DNA of 64,000 nt from Bacteroides fragilis NCTC 9343. GTDB lineage: Bacteria > Bacteroidota > Bacteroidia > Bacteroidales > Bacteroidaceae. The position numbers and the translations under genes were made by a program. The first letter of the stretch is position 1. Each line of letters starts with the position of its first letter. A model generated the notes under the pieces. That model did not search any database. It saw nothing but the letters and a program-made list of their open reading frames with translations, and had not been told where the DNA came from. The stretch covers positions 4,278,001-4,342,000 of the forward strand of contig NC_003228.3 of assembly GCF_000025985.1 (NCBI RefSeq). Reading direction: 5' to 3'. This document shows positions 51,335-61,174 of this stretch, one piece after another.

Positions 51335-53644
51335 TCAGTATTGAAAATCTTCCCCTTTGACGTACACCCGGTAATCTTTTATCATGCCGGGATATCCCTT
51401 TTCGGCACGGGGCAAATAGCGGAAACCGGTTACGGTATAGTCTCCACCCAGATCGATGACTAATTGATGAGGATAAGCATCTTTAGCCACCGTCATCCAG
51501 TAAGTGGATTCCTGAAGGTCAAACACTTTATCTCCCGTACAGTTACCGCTACGTGTCTCTTCGCTGTCGGCATAGCGTATTCTCCACTTTTCACGTGAAA
51601 TTGGCTTACCGTCGGCACCCAGTACATCAAGTTCGGCGATGGCTGCTATCTTCTTTCCTTTTTGTGCCGAAAGGGCCTCAAGGCAGAAATAACGACCGAT
51701 ACTCTGACGATCAAAGCAAACTTCCTGCCATCCGTTGCCCGGAACAAACGTACCTTCGGCAACGGGAGTTTCCCGACTCAAGTCCAGTTGTTCACCCTCT
51801 TTGCGATGGGTAGAAGCCCCTTCATTGCGTAACCAATCCAAGATGGGCTTCTTCAGTCCGCGGATAGATGCTTTCTCAGGGCCTTTCAAATCAAGAACAA
51901 TAATTTCATTTTCTCCCTCTTTGAGCCAACAACCGGGCATGAAGAGTGTCTGCTGCGGACCAATCTCCCAGAAACGTCCGATAGCAAGGCCATTAACCCA
52001 TACCATACCTTTACCCCAAGTACTCATGTCAAGGAACGTATCGCCAACTTTATCCAAACGGAAGGTAGTCCTATAATACGCAGGCATAGTCTGAGCTGTC
52101 CCATTTTTATATCTTTTATCTTGCACAAACGAATAATCCACCGGAAAACTATAAACCGTCCAATTCTTTAACTCTGCAGATTGCTTTCCACGGACAAGTT
52201 CTACTTTTTCAGTGATACCTTTGCGATCGTGAATCGACTCATCAAAGTTAACGCGTCCCATAGCTTCTACCAGGATGTCGATACGCGTTCCTTTCTTCAA
52301 AGCCGGCAGTTGCAAGACAAATTCACCACGACGACGGTCCAGACGAGCCAACAATTTACCATCGGCAAAAACTTGTGCCCAATCATGTACTTCTGTGATC
52401 TTCATCGTAGTGCCATTTTCGACAGGCTCCTGCAAAGTAGTCCGATACAAAATCGTTCCCCACCCCTGATCAAAAGCCTCCATCGGTTGTATATCCATAC
52501 TCTCTTTAGCCTCGGGCAAATTGGAAAAGAGAGGAGCAATCTGAGTAAACTCCACTTCAGGTATCTCAATCACCGGAAAAGCTTCGGGAATCTCAGGCAA
52601 TTGTTCTCCTGCAGGCAGATAATTTTTCAGCAGATCACGAAGCTGGAAATATTTGTCCGTAGTCCATCCCGGCTCACTGATAGGCGCATCGTAATCGTAA
52701 GAACTACACATAGCGGAGTAAGACGGATTGTTGGCACCACCCCAATGCCCGAAAGTAGTACCTCCATGGGCCATATAGAGACTGAATGAAATATTACGGT
52801 CAAGCATATCTTTGATACCCTGCACCATGCTTTTGGCAGGACGGGTCTCATGCTTGCGTCCCCAATGATCAAACCATCCACTCCAGAACTCACTACACAT
52901 TAATGGAGTCTCCGGACGAGCCTCTTTGAGACGCTTGAACTGCTGTTCAATGTTGGCTCCCGTACCAAAATTGATAGTCCAGAGCAAATCGTCCAATCCA
53001 TTCCGATCAAAGGTACTGCTCCAGTCACATTGAAAAAGAGGAACTTCGGTAAACCCGGCACTTTTCACTATATCACGAATAGCCGAAACATAGGGTTTGT
53101 CAACTGCATAAGCACCATATTCATTTTCTACCTGCACCATGATAATGTTTCCTCCGCGAGTAATCTGCAAAGGTGCAAGCTGTTTTCCGACTTCTTTCAT
53201 AAAGATTGCAGTGCGCTCCATAAAATAAGGATCGAGTGTACGAAGTACAATATCTTTCTTCTTCAGTAACCACCAAGGAAGTCCGCCCATCTCCCATTCG
53301 GCACAAACATAAGGACCCGGGCGTACAATCACATACATCCCATGCTTCTGAGCCAGGCGGCAAAAAGCGGCTATATCATTTTGTCCGGTAAAGTCAAACT
53401 GTCCCTCAGTCTGTTCATGGATGTTCCAAAATACATAAAGACAAATCGTATTCATCCCCAATGCCTTACACATCTCGATACGATGCTCCCAGTAAGGAGC
53501 CGGAATACGGGTATAATGCAACTCGGCAGCCTTAACCGTAAAAGGCTTGCCATTCAAAAGGAAAGTGCTCTTCCCGATTGTGAAATTTTGTGCTGCAACA
53601 GGCAATGAAAAAATCAAAATGAGAAGCAGAATCAGTTTTTTCAT
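51335..53644 (-). CDS. GH35 beta-galactosidase, exported
   Basis: A 769-residue enzyme with signal peptide (MKKLILLLILIFSLPVAAQ). The GH35 catalytic barrel has ELHYTRIPAPYW, GPYVCAEWEMGGLPWWL, the acid/base Glu in VQVENEYGAY and the nucleophile Glu in MCSEFWSGWFDHWG, plus YMAHGGTTFGHWGGAN. Galactose-binding-like beta domains follow (KGMVWVNGLAIGRFWEIGPQ), and the C-terminal part resembles an F5/8-type carbohydrate-binding module (LVIDLGGDYTVTGFRYLPR). It removes terminal beta-galactose from host or plant glycans, probably in the periplasm. An in-frame upstream Met would add 13 residues, but it would precede the signal peptide, so 53644 is preferred. No susCD genes are adjacent. Confidence 0.92.
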   Translation of the reverse strand: MKKLILLLILIFSLPVAAQNFTIGKSTFLLNGKPFTVKAAELHYTRIPAPYWEHRIEMCKALGMNTICLYVFWNIHEQTEGQFDFTGQNDIAAFCRLAQKHGMYVIVRPGPYVCAEWEMGGLPWWLLKKKDIVLRTLDPYFMERTAIFMKEVGKQLAPLQITRGGNIIMVQVENEYGAYAVDKPYVSAIRDIVKSAGFTEVPLFQCDWSSTFDRNGLDDLLWTINFGTGANIEQQFKRLKEARPETPLMCSEFWSGWFDHWGRKHETRPAKSMVQGIKDMLDRNISFSLYMAHGGTTFGHWGGANNPSYSAMCSSYDYDAPISEPGWTTDKYFQLRDLLKNYLPAGEQLPEIPEAFPVIEIPEVEFTQIAPLFSNLPEAKESMDIQPMEAFDQGWGTILYRTTLQEPVENGTTMKITEVHDWAQVFADGKLLARLDRRRGEFVLQLPALKKGTRIDILVEAMGRVNFDESIHDRKGITEKVELVRGKQSAELKNWTVYSFPVDYSFVQDKRYKNGTAQTMPAYYRTTFRLDKVGDTFLDMSTWGKGMVWVNGLAIGRFWEIGPQQTLFMPGCWLKEGENEIIVLDLKGPEKASIRGLKKPILDWLRNEGASTHRKEGEQLDLSRETPVAEGTFVPGNGWQEVCFDRQSIGRYFCLEALSAQKGKKIAAIAELDVLGADGKPISREKWRIRYADSEETRSGNCTGDKVFDLQESTYWMTVAKDAYPHQLVIDLGGDYTVTGFRYLPRAEKGYPGMIKDYRVYVKGEDFQY

Positions 53645-53838
53645 GTTCTTATTAAATTGTTTTGAGTTTTTGAGTCGTCTCACTAAAGCCTCCTTTCTTC
53701 AAAGAAAGACAGTGTTTCCGATATCCGACAAGGGTTTCTCCCATGATATTTCCGAAAACAGAAGGTACAAAGAAACGGGAAATATTATTTCGAAAAAATA
53801 GACTTTGTTAAAAAAAAGATGGATTATATTATGATAAA

Positions 53839-53868
53839 AAAAGGCTGCATCGTTACCAATACAGCCTT
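53839..53868 (-). terminator. Terminator of the glmM gene
   Basis: On the minus strand AAAGGCTGTAT pairs with ATGCAGCCTTT and is followed by a long T-run. It lies 20 bases past the stop at 53889. Confidence 0.8.
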
Positions 53869-53888
53869 TCGTATATTTATTAAATGAC

Positions 53889-55277
53889 TTACTTAGCCAA
53901 TTCGTTGATTACGTTCATAATCTTCTGCCCGATCTCCTCAGCAGCCTCCATAGTCGATGCTTCGCTATATATACGGATGATCGGTTCGGTATTACTCTTG
54001 CGCAAGTGTACCCACTTATCGGCAAAGTCAATTTTCACACCGTCAATATCATTGATCTCTTCATTCTTATAGATATCTTTCACTTTAGCAAGAATGGCAT
54101 CTACATCGATTTCCGGAGTCAGATCGACACGGTTCTTGGCAATGAAATAAGGAGGATAAGTTGCACGCAACTCACTAACCTTCTTACCTTCGTGTGCCAA
54201 ATGGCTAAGGAATAATGCGATACCTACCAAAGCATCACGTCCGTAGTGACTGGCTGGATAAATCACTCCACCGTTTCCTTCACCACCGATCACGGCATTT
54301 GTTGCTTTCATCTTGGTCACAACATTTACTTCGCCTACAGCAGAAGCATTGTATTCCATACCATATTTGCGGGTTACGTCGCGCAAAGCACGGGTAGAAC
54401 TCAGATTGGATACAGTATTGCCCGGAGTATGTTTCAATACATAGTCTGCCACCGTAACCAGTGTATATTCTTCACCATACATCACACCGTTTTCGCAGAT
54501 CATCGCCAAACGGTCTACGTCCGGGTCAACGACAAACGCTACATCAGCTTTTCCACCCTTCATCAGGTTCATGATATCTCCCAGATTTTTTTCCAACGGT
54601 TCCGGATTGTGGGCAAAGTTTCCGGTCGGTTCACAATAGAGTTTTTCGACGTGTTTCACCCCCAGACGTTCCAACAATTCGGGCAGGATGATACCTCCTA
54701 CAGAGTTCACACAGTCGATAGCCACTGTGAAATCAGCTTTTTTGATAGCCTCAACGTCTACCAAATCGAGTGCCAATACACTGTCGATATGTTTTTTATT
54801 ATAAGTCAAGTCTTTGCGATAAGATCCCAAATGATCGACATCCGCATAATCGAACTCCTCGGCAGCAGCAATACGAAGTACTTCTTGCCCTTCGGCTGCA
54901 TTCAGGAATTCTCCATGCTCATTCAGCAATTTCAATGCATTCCATTGTTTGGGGTTATGTGATGCAGTCAGAATGATACCGCCACAAGCCCCTTCCATTG
55001 TAACAGCCAGTTCGGTTGTCGGAGTAGAAGCAAGATCGATATCAACTACGTCCCAGCCCATACCCATCAAGGTACCGACTACGACATTCTTTACCATCTC
55101 ACCGGAAATGCGGGCATCACGGCCCACTACTATCTTGTTACTTTTTGATTTGCATGTTTTGCGAATCAAAGTGGCATAAGCCGACGTGAATTTTACAATG
55201 TCAAGCGGGTTCAGTCCTTCGCCTGCGCCTCCGCCAATGGTTCCACGGATACCAGAGATAGATTTGATTAGAGTCAT
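53889..55277 (-). CDS. glmM: Phosphoglucosamine mutase-type phosphohexomutase (GlmM)
   Basis: A 462-residue alpha-D-phosphohexomutase. The phosphorylated Ser is in TASHNPKQWNALKL (about residue 102). The metal loop reads DPDVDRLAM, sugar recognition is GGEGNGGVIYP, and the C-terminal phosphate site is RKSNTEPIIRIYSE. GlmM converts glucosamine-6-phosphate to glucosamine-1-phosphate for UDP-GlcNAc. The metal loop DPDVDR differs from the common DGDGDR/DGDADR, as in many Bacteroidota members. Phosphomannomutase activity cannot be excluded. A DUF4827 lipoprotein gene lies 36 bases upstream on the same strand. Confidence 0.85.
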   Translation of the reverse strand: MTLIKSISGIRGTIGGGAGEGLNPLDIVKFTSAYATLIRKTCKSKSNKIVVGRDARISGEMVKNVVVGTLMGMGWDVVDIDLASTPTTELAVTMEGACGGIILTASHNPKQWNALKLLNEHGEFLNAAEGQEVLRIAAAEEFDYADVDHLGSYRKDLTYNKKHIDSVLALDLVDVEAIKKADFTVAIDCVNSVGGIILPELLERLGVKHVEKLYCEPTGNFAHNPEPLEKNLGDIMNLMKGGKADVAFVVDPDVDRLAMICENGVMYGEEYTLVTVADYVLKHTPGNTVSNLSSTRALRDVTRKYGMEYNASAVGEVNVVTKMKATNAVIGGEGNGGVIYPASHYGRDALVGIALFLSHLAHEGKKVSELRATYPPYFIAKNRVDLTPEIDVDAILAKVKDIYKNEEINDIDGVKIDFADKWVHLRKSNTEPIIRIYSEASTMEAAEEIGQKIMNVINELAK

Positions 55278-55313
55278 AGGTTGTTGTTTTAGAAAATTGG
55301 TTATTTAGTAGTT

Positions 55314-55958
55314 TTAGTTCAATGCTTTCTGAAATTTACGAATATCGTAGAAATAGGGGTTTACATATTGGTTTGCACTCTGATGTCCCATCTTCGAAGG
55401 TACAATCATTCTCACATGGGCATAATTGGTAACATACTTTAAAGCAAGCAGCCATCCGGGAGGAACATCCGTCGTACCATATTTGGCATACATCGACCCC
55501 TCTGTAAATACACCGGCTACTGAAGTACCGTTATCCACATAACGGAAAACGTCCGGATAAGTATAGTAGTTCGGATAATTTTCGAAACCGGGAAGCACCA
55601 CATTGAAGCAAGTGGTATCGTTCGCCTTAATGTCGTGCTCTACAAAGCGTACGGCTACAATATTGTTATTCTTGATAGAGTCATTTTCCGGTTTATCGGT
55701 AACTATACCCTTATCCACAATTTGCATGTAGACTCCGTTTGAGAAAGCCACGTATTCGTTCTTGGTCGTATCCGTTTTATATCCGTTTGCTTCAAAGTCA
55801 CTCTCGGAAATAGTCTGGATATTGTGTTTTTTAATAAAGGCGTTTACTGCGTCTTTCTCTTCATCCAGCATTTCAGCATAAGTCTTCGAATTGTCGCAAG
55901 CCTGGAACATATATCCAAAGGCTAACAAGGAAAAAAATAACAATAGAAGTTTTTTCAT
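55314..55958 (-). CDS. DUF4827-family lipoprotein
   Basis: A 214-residue lipoprotein. The signal peptide MKKLLLLFFSLLAFGYMFQAC gives a lipobox FQAC (C21). The mature part includes EMLDEEKDAVNAFIKKHNI, NEYVAFSNGVYMQIVDKG and PPGWLLALKYVTNYAHVRMIVPSKMGHQ, the pattern of DUF4827. The latter segment recalls FKBP-type prolyl isomerases (GW..AL..M..G....IVPS..G), to which the family is probably related, though catalytic residues are not clear. It lies upstream of glmM and may be co-transcribed with it. Confidence 0.78.
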   Translation of the reverse strand: MKKLLLLFFSLLAFGYMFQACDNSKTYAEMLDEEKDAVNAFIKKHNIQTISESDFEANGYKTDTTKNEYVAFSNGVYMQIVDKGIVTDKPENDSIKNNNIVAVRFVEHDIKANDTTCFNVVLPGFENYPNYYTYPDVFRYVDNGTSVAGVFTEGSMYAKYGTTDVPPGWLLALKYVTNYAHVRMIVPSKMGHQSANQYVNPYFYDIRKFQKALN

Positions 55959-56100
55959 TTCTGTATCTTAAGTATATTCCGTACAAATGTATTTTAAATT
56001 AGTCGAATCTATAGATTTAAAAGCAGAAAGTTCAAGTCTTTTAACCTTTGACTTTCAACTTTTAACGGAAGAGCGATGAGCCAACCGTCAACTTACCACT

Positions 56101-57132
56101 TTATTCTTTCAAAAGTGGTTTATATTTCTCCAATGCTTGTTCAAACACTTTTACAGCCTCTTCCATAGTACCGTAAAATTCCCCTCCGGACGCATTGAGA
56201 TGCCCGCCGCCATTGAAAAATTCCGCAGCTAACCGATTACAAGGAAACTTACCTACTGAACGGAGAGAAATCTTAATCATTTTCTTTTCAGTGTCCTCAC
56301 GTAGAAAACAAGAAAAACAGACATTCTTGATAGACAGAGGTATGTTGACAAACCCCTCGCTATCCCCTTTGATATAATCAAATTTGCCCTGTTCTTCCTT
56401 TGTCAGTGAAATAAGGGCGGAATTGTAATCTTTATACACCTTCATATTCGATAACACATATCCCATCAGACGCAAACGGCTTTCAGAATAAGTATTGTAG
56501 ACTTTCCGGTAAATATCATCTTTATCGATTCCTTTTGAGAGTAACTCACTGATGATGAAATAGATTTCACGATTATTAGAGTTATAAGTGAACCCTCCGG
56601 TATCTGTCATCATGCCCGTATAGATACATTCGGCTCCTTCTTTGGAGATATCACTAAAATATCCCATCCGGCAAATCAATCGAAACACCAGTTCGGAAGT
56701 AGAGGAAATCTCAGGATGTGAAATGGTGATTCTGCAAAAATCTTCAGGATAAAGATGGTGGTCTATCATTATTTTGCGCCCCGGTGAAGCGGCCACTATA
56801 TCACTCATTTCATCAATACGCTTCAGCGCATTAAAGTCAAGACAACAAATGACATCCGCCTCCATAATCAGCTTGTCGGCAAATTCCTGGTAACGGTCAT
56901 ACAGCAAAATATCCTTACTACCCGGCATCCATTTCAAAAAATCGGGAAAAGCATTGGGGACAATCACATTAACAATTTTATCTTGAGAATCCAAAAAATG
57001 ATACAATCCCAATGATGAACCAATGGCATCTCCATCAGGTGACACATGAGATACAATTACTATTTTGTCGGCCCGTTCAAACCATTTGGTAAAATGATCA
57101 ATATGAGCCTGAGCAATCACTTTAGTCAGCAT
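56101..57132 (-). CDS. nrnA: DHH-family phosphoesterase, NrnA type (nanoRNase / pAp phosphatase)
   Basis: A 343-residue DHH/DHHA1 protein. Mn-binding motifs are VSHVSPDGDAIGSSLGL (DGD), CCLDFN, MIDHHLYPEDF (DHH) and MTDTGGFTYN. The DHHA1 domain ends with GGGHLNASGGEF. NrnA-like enzymes degrade very short RNA oligomers and 3'-phosphoadenosine 5'-phosphate in the cytosol. A TTG at 57162 could extend the protein by ten residues, but a -7 box at 57160-57167 overlaps it, so the ATG at 57132 is taken. It is separate from comEC upstream, which ends at 57184. Confidence 0.88.
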   Translation of the reverse strand: MLTKVIAQAHIDHFTKWFERADKIVIVSHVSPDGDAIGSSLGLYHFLDSQDKIVNVIVPNAFPDFLKWMPGSKDILLYDRYQEFADKLIMEADVICCLDFNALKRIDEMSDIVAASPGRKIMIDHHLYPEDFCRITISHPEISSTSELVFRLICRMGYFSDISKEGAECIYTGMMTDTGGFTYNSNNREIYFIISELLSKGIDKDDIYRKVYNTYSESRLRLMGYVLSNMKVYKDYNSALISLTKEEQGKFDYIKGDSEGFVNIPLSIKNVCFSCFLREDTEKKMIKISLRSVGKFPCNRLAAEFFNGGGHLNASGGEFYGTMEEAVKVFEQALEKYKPLLKE

Positions 57133-57159
57133 AACTTGTTTGTATAAATATTGAGTTGG

Positions 57160-57167
57160 CAAAAATA
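57160..57167 (-). promoter_or_regulatory. -7 box of the nrnA-type gene
   Basis: The minus strand reads TATTTTTG, matching TAnnTTTG, 27 bases before the ATG at 57132. A TTTG-like element lies about 22 bases further upstream. Confidence 0.6.
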
Positions 57168-57183
57168 CGATAAATCTTTGTAC

Positions 57184-59283
57184 TTAGAGCAAAAACCTCA
57201 CAGAACCTTCGTCGGAAAGGGAGATAAAATGCAACCCCAACCGGCGACATTCTTCACTATAAGCCTCTTTATAATAAGCAGACAGAGAAGAATCCAAAAT
57301 AACTTCCCGGCAATGAAACAAACCTACCAATGACTCCAACTTCCCTGTATAGCCTTTGCATACATACAAATAATCTATGTTTAACGATTCAGCAACGGTT
57401 TTGTTCCGCCAACGATTGTCACTAACCATACAAATACGTTTATTACCGAACATAAGCAAATGATCCTGCATCCAAAAACCGGACGAATGAAAATTGTCTG
57501 TTATAGCAACCGGAACATCCAGATGCAGTCTATTCCAATATCCGGCTACTGCACGCGAAAGCCGTCTTTCATCCGGAATGCTGTCCGCATAAGCCAACCA
57601 CGACTTACCACAAGCTTCGATACAATGCACCACCGGACATCCCCGGACATTATAGAAAACAATGCTTTGCACCGGATGGTCCATCATTCTGCTCACCCAA
57701 TGAAAACTTCCCATAGCCAAGATACAAATACCAAAAACATATAAACATTTCAAACTGCGCACTACTTTATAACGTATACCGATCAACAAGACCAGATAAA
57801 AAGCAAAAGCTTCTGTCGGATAGATCCAGACACGATCTATAGATGCCAACGGTAAATGTTCCACCCAACGGACCATAGTATTCAACCAATCAACAAGAGA
57901 TCTCACTACCACTGAACATCCTGTATAAAGCATAGGAAAAGGGGTGAGTACCAGCAATGCGACCGTTGCATACATGATGCCTGAAACAAGTGGAATTACC
58001 AACAGATTAGTCAACAAAAAATGAGTAGGAAATCTGGAGAAATACAATAAAACCAAAGGAGCAGTACCTATTTGTGCAGCAAGCGAAACACTCATTAATG
58101 CCCATACCTTCTTTAACAAGCTATTACCGACCGGCAATTGGCGGAACAGCCAGGGATATAATAACAGAATAGCTGCAACTGCTGAAAATGAAAGTTGAAA
58201 TCCTACATCGAACAGCCAAAAAGGATGAACCACCAACATGATACATGCAGTCAATGCAAGTGTATTGAGTGAAATACCTGTACGCCGGGATAAAACCGAC
58301 AAAGCCAACAGTGAAAACATGATAACGGAACGGACGACCGAAGGAGAGAGACCGGTAAAAAAAGCGAATCCCCACAATGCGGTAATTATCACTACCGCAC
58401 GAAAAAGTCTCACACCAAAAGCATTCCCTGGCAGCCACTTCAGAAAAAACAGAAGCATCATATACAGAAACCCGATATGAAGTCCGGAAAGTGCCAGTAC
58501 ATGACTGGCTCCCGATACAGAGTAAGTTTCCCGAATATCTTCGCTCAACTCCTCCTTATAACCTACCGTAAGTGCGGCAAGTACGGCAAATTCATCCGGA
58601 TTAAACTTCAAAGCACGATATTGGTCAAGAATCCGATCCCGGTATTCCAATGCAATCTGCCTGCATGATCGGGAAAACCGATATCCGGTAATTTTCCAAT
58701 TCCCACTTGCAACAAAAGCAATCCCGCTAATCCCTTTGTAGCGCAGATAACGCGCATAATCAAATTCATCGGGATTACCATTATTTGAAGGTGGAGATAC
58801 ATGGGCAAAAAATATTAACTCATCCCCACTACGTAACCCTTCGGACAATGAATCCTTCGATATATAAAGCAAAACTTTTCGATTTACCGGCATGGTGCAC
58901 ACTGAATCCTGCCTTTCCTCCAAAAATGCCCGACAAAGGAAGCTATGTTCCTTAGGCTCCGGTTGTTCCGACACTACAGCCCGGTAAACACATTTTTGTT
59001 CCGAAAAAGAATAAAGCGTCTGTTGCAAAGCCTGATTTATTCCACCTGCTCCGCCAAAAAACACGAACAGGTACAAAATACAGCCGAACATCCAACGTAA
59101 AGAGTAACGGTGAGAAAAATAAACGACTAGGAGCAGAAGAAATAATCCTGCCAGCCCTCCTGCCAGCACGCCCTTCGAAACACAGACTCCCCTAAAAAAC
59201 AACCCATTGCCAACAAGAAAGCCTGCTATCAGAGGGAATAGCAGGCGTATAAAAGGATATCGGTGTAAATACTGAAAGTTCAC
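57184..59283 (-). CDS. comEC: ComEC/Rec2-family DNA-uptake channel protein
   Basis: A 699-residue polytopic protein. The N-terminal region has membrane helices and a DUF4131-like domain (about 20-180). The competence domain (about 220-500) has SGASHVLALSGLHIGFLYM and many helices. In other bacteria this protein forms the inner-membrane channel for single-stranded DNA. The C-terminal 160 residues occupy the place of the metallo-beta-lactamase nuclease domain but lack the HxHxDH motif. A second gene, rpe, ends nine bases upstream of its start, so comEC is downstream of rpe in one transcript. Confidence 0.85.
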   Translation of the reverse strand: MNFQYLHRYPFIRLLFPLIAGFLVGNGLFFRGVCVSKGVLAGGLAGLFLLLLVVYFSHRYSLRWMFGCILYLFVFFGGAGGINQALQQTLYSFSEQKCVYRAVVSEQPEPKEHSFLCRAFLEERQDSVCTMPVNRKVLLYISKDSLSEGLRSGDELIFFAHVSPPSNNGNPDEFDYARYLRYKGISGIAFVASGNWKITGYRFSRSCRQIALEYRDRILDQYRALKFNPDEFAVLAALTVGYKEELSEDIRETYSVSGASHVLALSGLHIGFLYMMLLFFLKWLPGNAFGVRLFRAVVIITALWGFAFFTGLSPSVVRSVIMFSLLALSVLSRRTGISLNTLALTACIMLVVHPFWLFDVGFQLSFSAVAAILLLYPWLFRQLPVGNSLLKKVWALMSVSLAAQIGTAPLVLLYFSRFPTHFLLTNLLVIPLVSGIMYATVALLVLTPFPMLYTGCSVVVRSLVDWLNTMVRWVEHLPLASIDRVWIYPTEAFAFYLVLLIGIRYKVVRSLKCLYVFGICILAMGSFHWVSRMMDHPVQSIVFYNVRGCPVVHCIEACGKSWLAYADSIPDERRLSRAVAGYWNRLHLDVPVAITDNFHSSGFWMQDHLLMFGNKRICMVSDNRWRNKTVAESLNIDYLYVCKGYTGKLESLVGLFHCREVILDSSLSAYYKEAYSEECRRLGLHFISLSDEGSVRFLL

Positions 59284-59292
59284 AAGACGGCT

Positions 59293-59943
59293 CTACAGCC
59301 CTTTCATGGCGTGAATCATTCCTTCCGGATTCTCAGCAGCAAAGATAGCATTTCCTGCCACCAATGCATCTGCCCCGGCAGCTATCAGACGGGCGCCTGT
59401 TTCCAGATTTACCCCTCCATCAACTTCGATCAGTGCTTTAGATCCGGTACGCTCAATCAGTTCACGAAGCTCTTTCACTTTCTCTACCGAGTGTTCAATA
59501 AATTTTTGTCCGCCAAATCCGGGGTTCACACTCATAACCAGCACCATATATACATCCCGGATAATATCCTGCAACAGGGTTATCGGAGTGGCCGGATTGA
59601 TAGTGACCGCTGGTTGCATACCTGCTTCACGAATCAGTTGCACGACCCGGTGTAAGTGAGGACATGCCTCGTAATGCACATTCATGATGTGGGCACCCAA
59701 TGCCTTCACTTCAGGAATAAACTTTTCCGGATTGACTATCATCAGATGTACATCCAACGGCTTTGAAGTTAACTTAGCTACATATTTCAGTACCGGAAAG
59801 CCGAAAGATATGTTCGGCACAAATACTCCGTCCATAATATCAATGTGTACCCAGTCTGCTTCACTACGGTTGATCATCTCAATGTCCTTTGCCAGATATG
59901 CGAAATCTGCAGAAAGGATAGAAGGGGATATAATTGGTTTCAT
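59293..59943 (-). CDS. rpe: Ribulose-phosphate 3-epimerase
   Basis: A 216-residue TIM barrel. It starts MKPIISPSILSADFA, followed by DWVHIDIMDGVFVPNISFG, the metal-site segment LDVHLMIVNP, VMSVNPGFGGQKF and EVDGGVN near the C-terminus. It interconverts ribulose-5-phosphate and xylulose-5-phosphate in the pentose phosphate pathway. Three ATGs lie close together (59952, 59949, 59943); the last gives the family-typical N-terminus. A minus-strand TAATTTTG at 59969-59976 may be its promoter. It ends nine bases before comEC. Confidence 0.95.
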   Translation of the reverse strand: MKPIISPSILSADFAYLAKDIEMINRSEADWVHIDIMDGVFVPNISFGFPVLKYVAKLTSKPLDVHLMIVNPEKFIPEVKALGAHIMNVHYEACPHLHRVVQLIREAGMQPAVTINPATPITLLQDIIRDVYMVLVMSVNPGFGGQKFIEHSVEKVKELRELIERTGSKALIEVDGGVNLETGARLIAAGADALVAGNAIFAAENPEGMIHAMKGL

Positions 59944-60105
59944 ATTCATCATTCTTAAAATAATAGCACAAAATTAACAAAAAAACATCAGGGCTCCCCT
60001 CAATAACAATTTATTTGGCAGAAATTCTTTTTCTGCTATTTCAAATTCATAATTATAATCAACGGGATCGGCTCATATCCCAAAAGGATAATGCACTATC
60101 TGTTA

Positions 60106-61080
60106 TTACACAGCCTTCATCTTAAATGCTTCAGTCAGATGGAATCCACGTAAAAGTTCATCTGTCTTCAGTCTCTTTTTACCTGGCAACTGCAACGAAA
60201 GGACATTTACAAATCCATCCGGCACAGCCACTCTCAAAAAGTTTTTTCCATCAGTAACAATGCTTCCGGGAGCCAACGTATGCACCTTTGGCAACTTCTC
60301 ACTCTCAAAGATTTTCACGACAACCGCTTCCCCTTCCGGATTCACCAACTCACTCCATGCAGCCGGATAAGGCGAAAGCCCACGAATAAAATCATAAACC
60401 CGTTTCACCGGCTGATTCCAGTCAATTCGGCAGGTCTCTTTAAAAATCTTCGGAGCCGGACGAAGTTCGCCTGCCACTGCCATTTCTTCCTGAGGAATTG
60501 ATTTCACCTTTCCCTCCAGAATAGCGTCTACAGTTTCTATAACCAACCGACCGCCCAAATGCATCAACTTGTCATGCACAATCTCTACATTGTCCGTATC
60601 GGCAATGGGAATACGTACTTGCTGGATTACTTCCCCCGTATCTATTTCATGTTTCAGGAAAAAAGTAGTAATACCTGTTTCGGTGTCTCCGTTGATCACT
60701 GCCCAGTTTATAGGCGCTGCTCCACGGTATTGCGGAAGCAGAGAAGCATGGAGATTAAAAGTTCCCAGACGTGGCATATTCCATACCACTTCCGGCAACA
60801 TACGAAAAGCTACAACAATCTGTAGATCGGCTTTCCACTCACGTAACGCCTGAATGAATTCTTCATCTTTCAGTTTTTCCGGTTGCAGCAAAGGCAGTTG
60901 ATGATCCAGTGCATATTGCTTTACCGGAGAATACTGAATTTTATGTCCGCGACCGGCAGGTTTATCGGGCATCGTAATCACTCCAACCACATTATAACCG
61001 CCTTCAACCAGACATTGCAGGGCTTCCACGGCAAAGTCCGGAGTCCCCATATATACAATTCTTAAATCTTCTTTCTTCAT
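60106..61080 (-). CDS. fmt: Methionyl-tRNA formyltransferase
   Basis: A 324-residue enzyme. The formyltransferase domain has RIVYMGTPDFAVEAL at the start, the folate-site LHASLLPQYRGAAPINWAVING with the SLLP motif, and TGITTFFLKHEIDTGEVI. The C-terminal OB-like tRNA-binding domain covers about 210-315. It formylates Met-tRNA for initiation. It has no close partner: the next gene upstream ends 95 bases away and def is not adjacent. Confidence 0.95.
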   Translation of the reverse strand: MKKEDLRIVYMGTPDFAVEALQCLVEGGYNVVGVITMPDKPAGRGHKIQYSPVKQYALDHQLPLLQPEKLKDEEFIQALREWKADLQIVVAFRMLPEVVWNMPRLGTFNLHASLLPQYRGAAPINWAVINGDTETGITTFFLKHEIDTGEVIQQVRIPIADTDNVEIVHDKLMHLGGRLVIETVDAILEGKVKSIPQEEMAVAGELRPAPKIFKETCRIDWNQPVKRVYDFIRGLSPYPAAWSELVNPEGEAVVVKIFESEKLPKVHTLAPGSIVTDGKNFLRVAVPDGFVNVLSLQLPGKKRLKTDELLRGFHLTEAFKMKAV

Positions 61081-61174
61081 AATTTATAAGTTATGAGTTT
61101 CACACTGCAGATTACGAAAGTAACGAATTGCCTGCAAAGCACACTATCCGTTACATACGGCCATCGCCGTTCCG

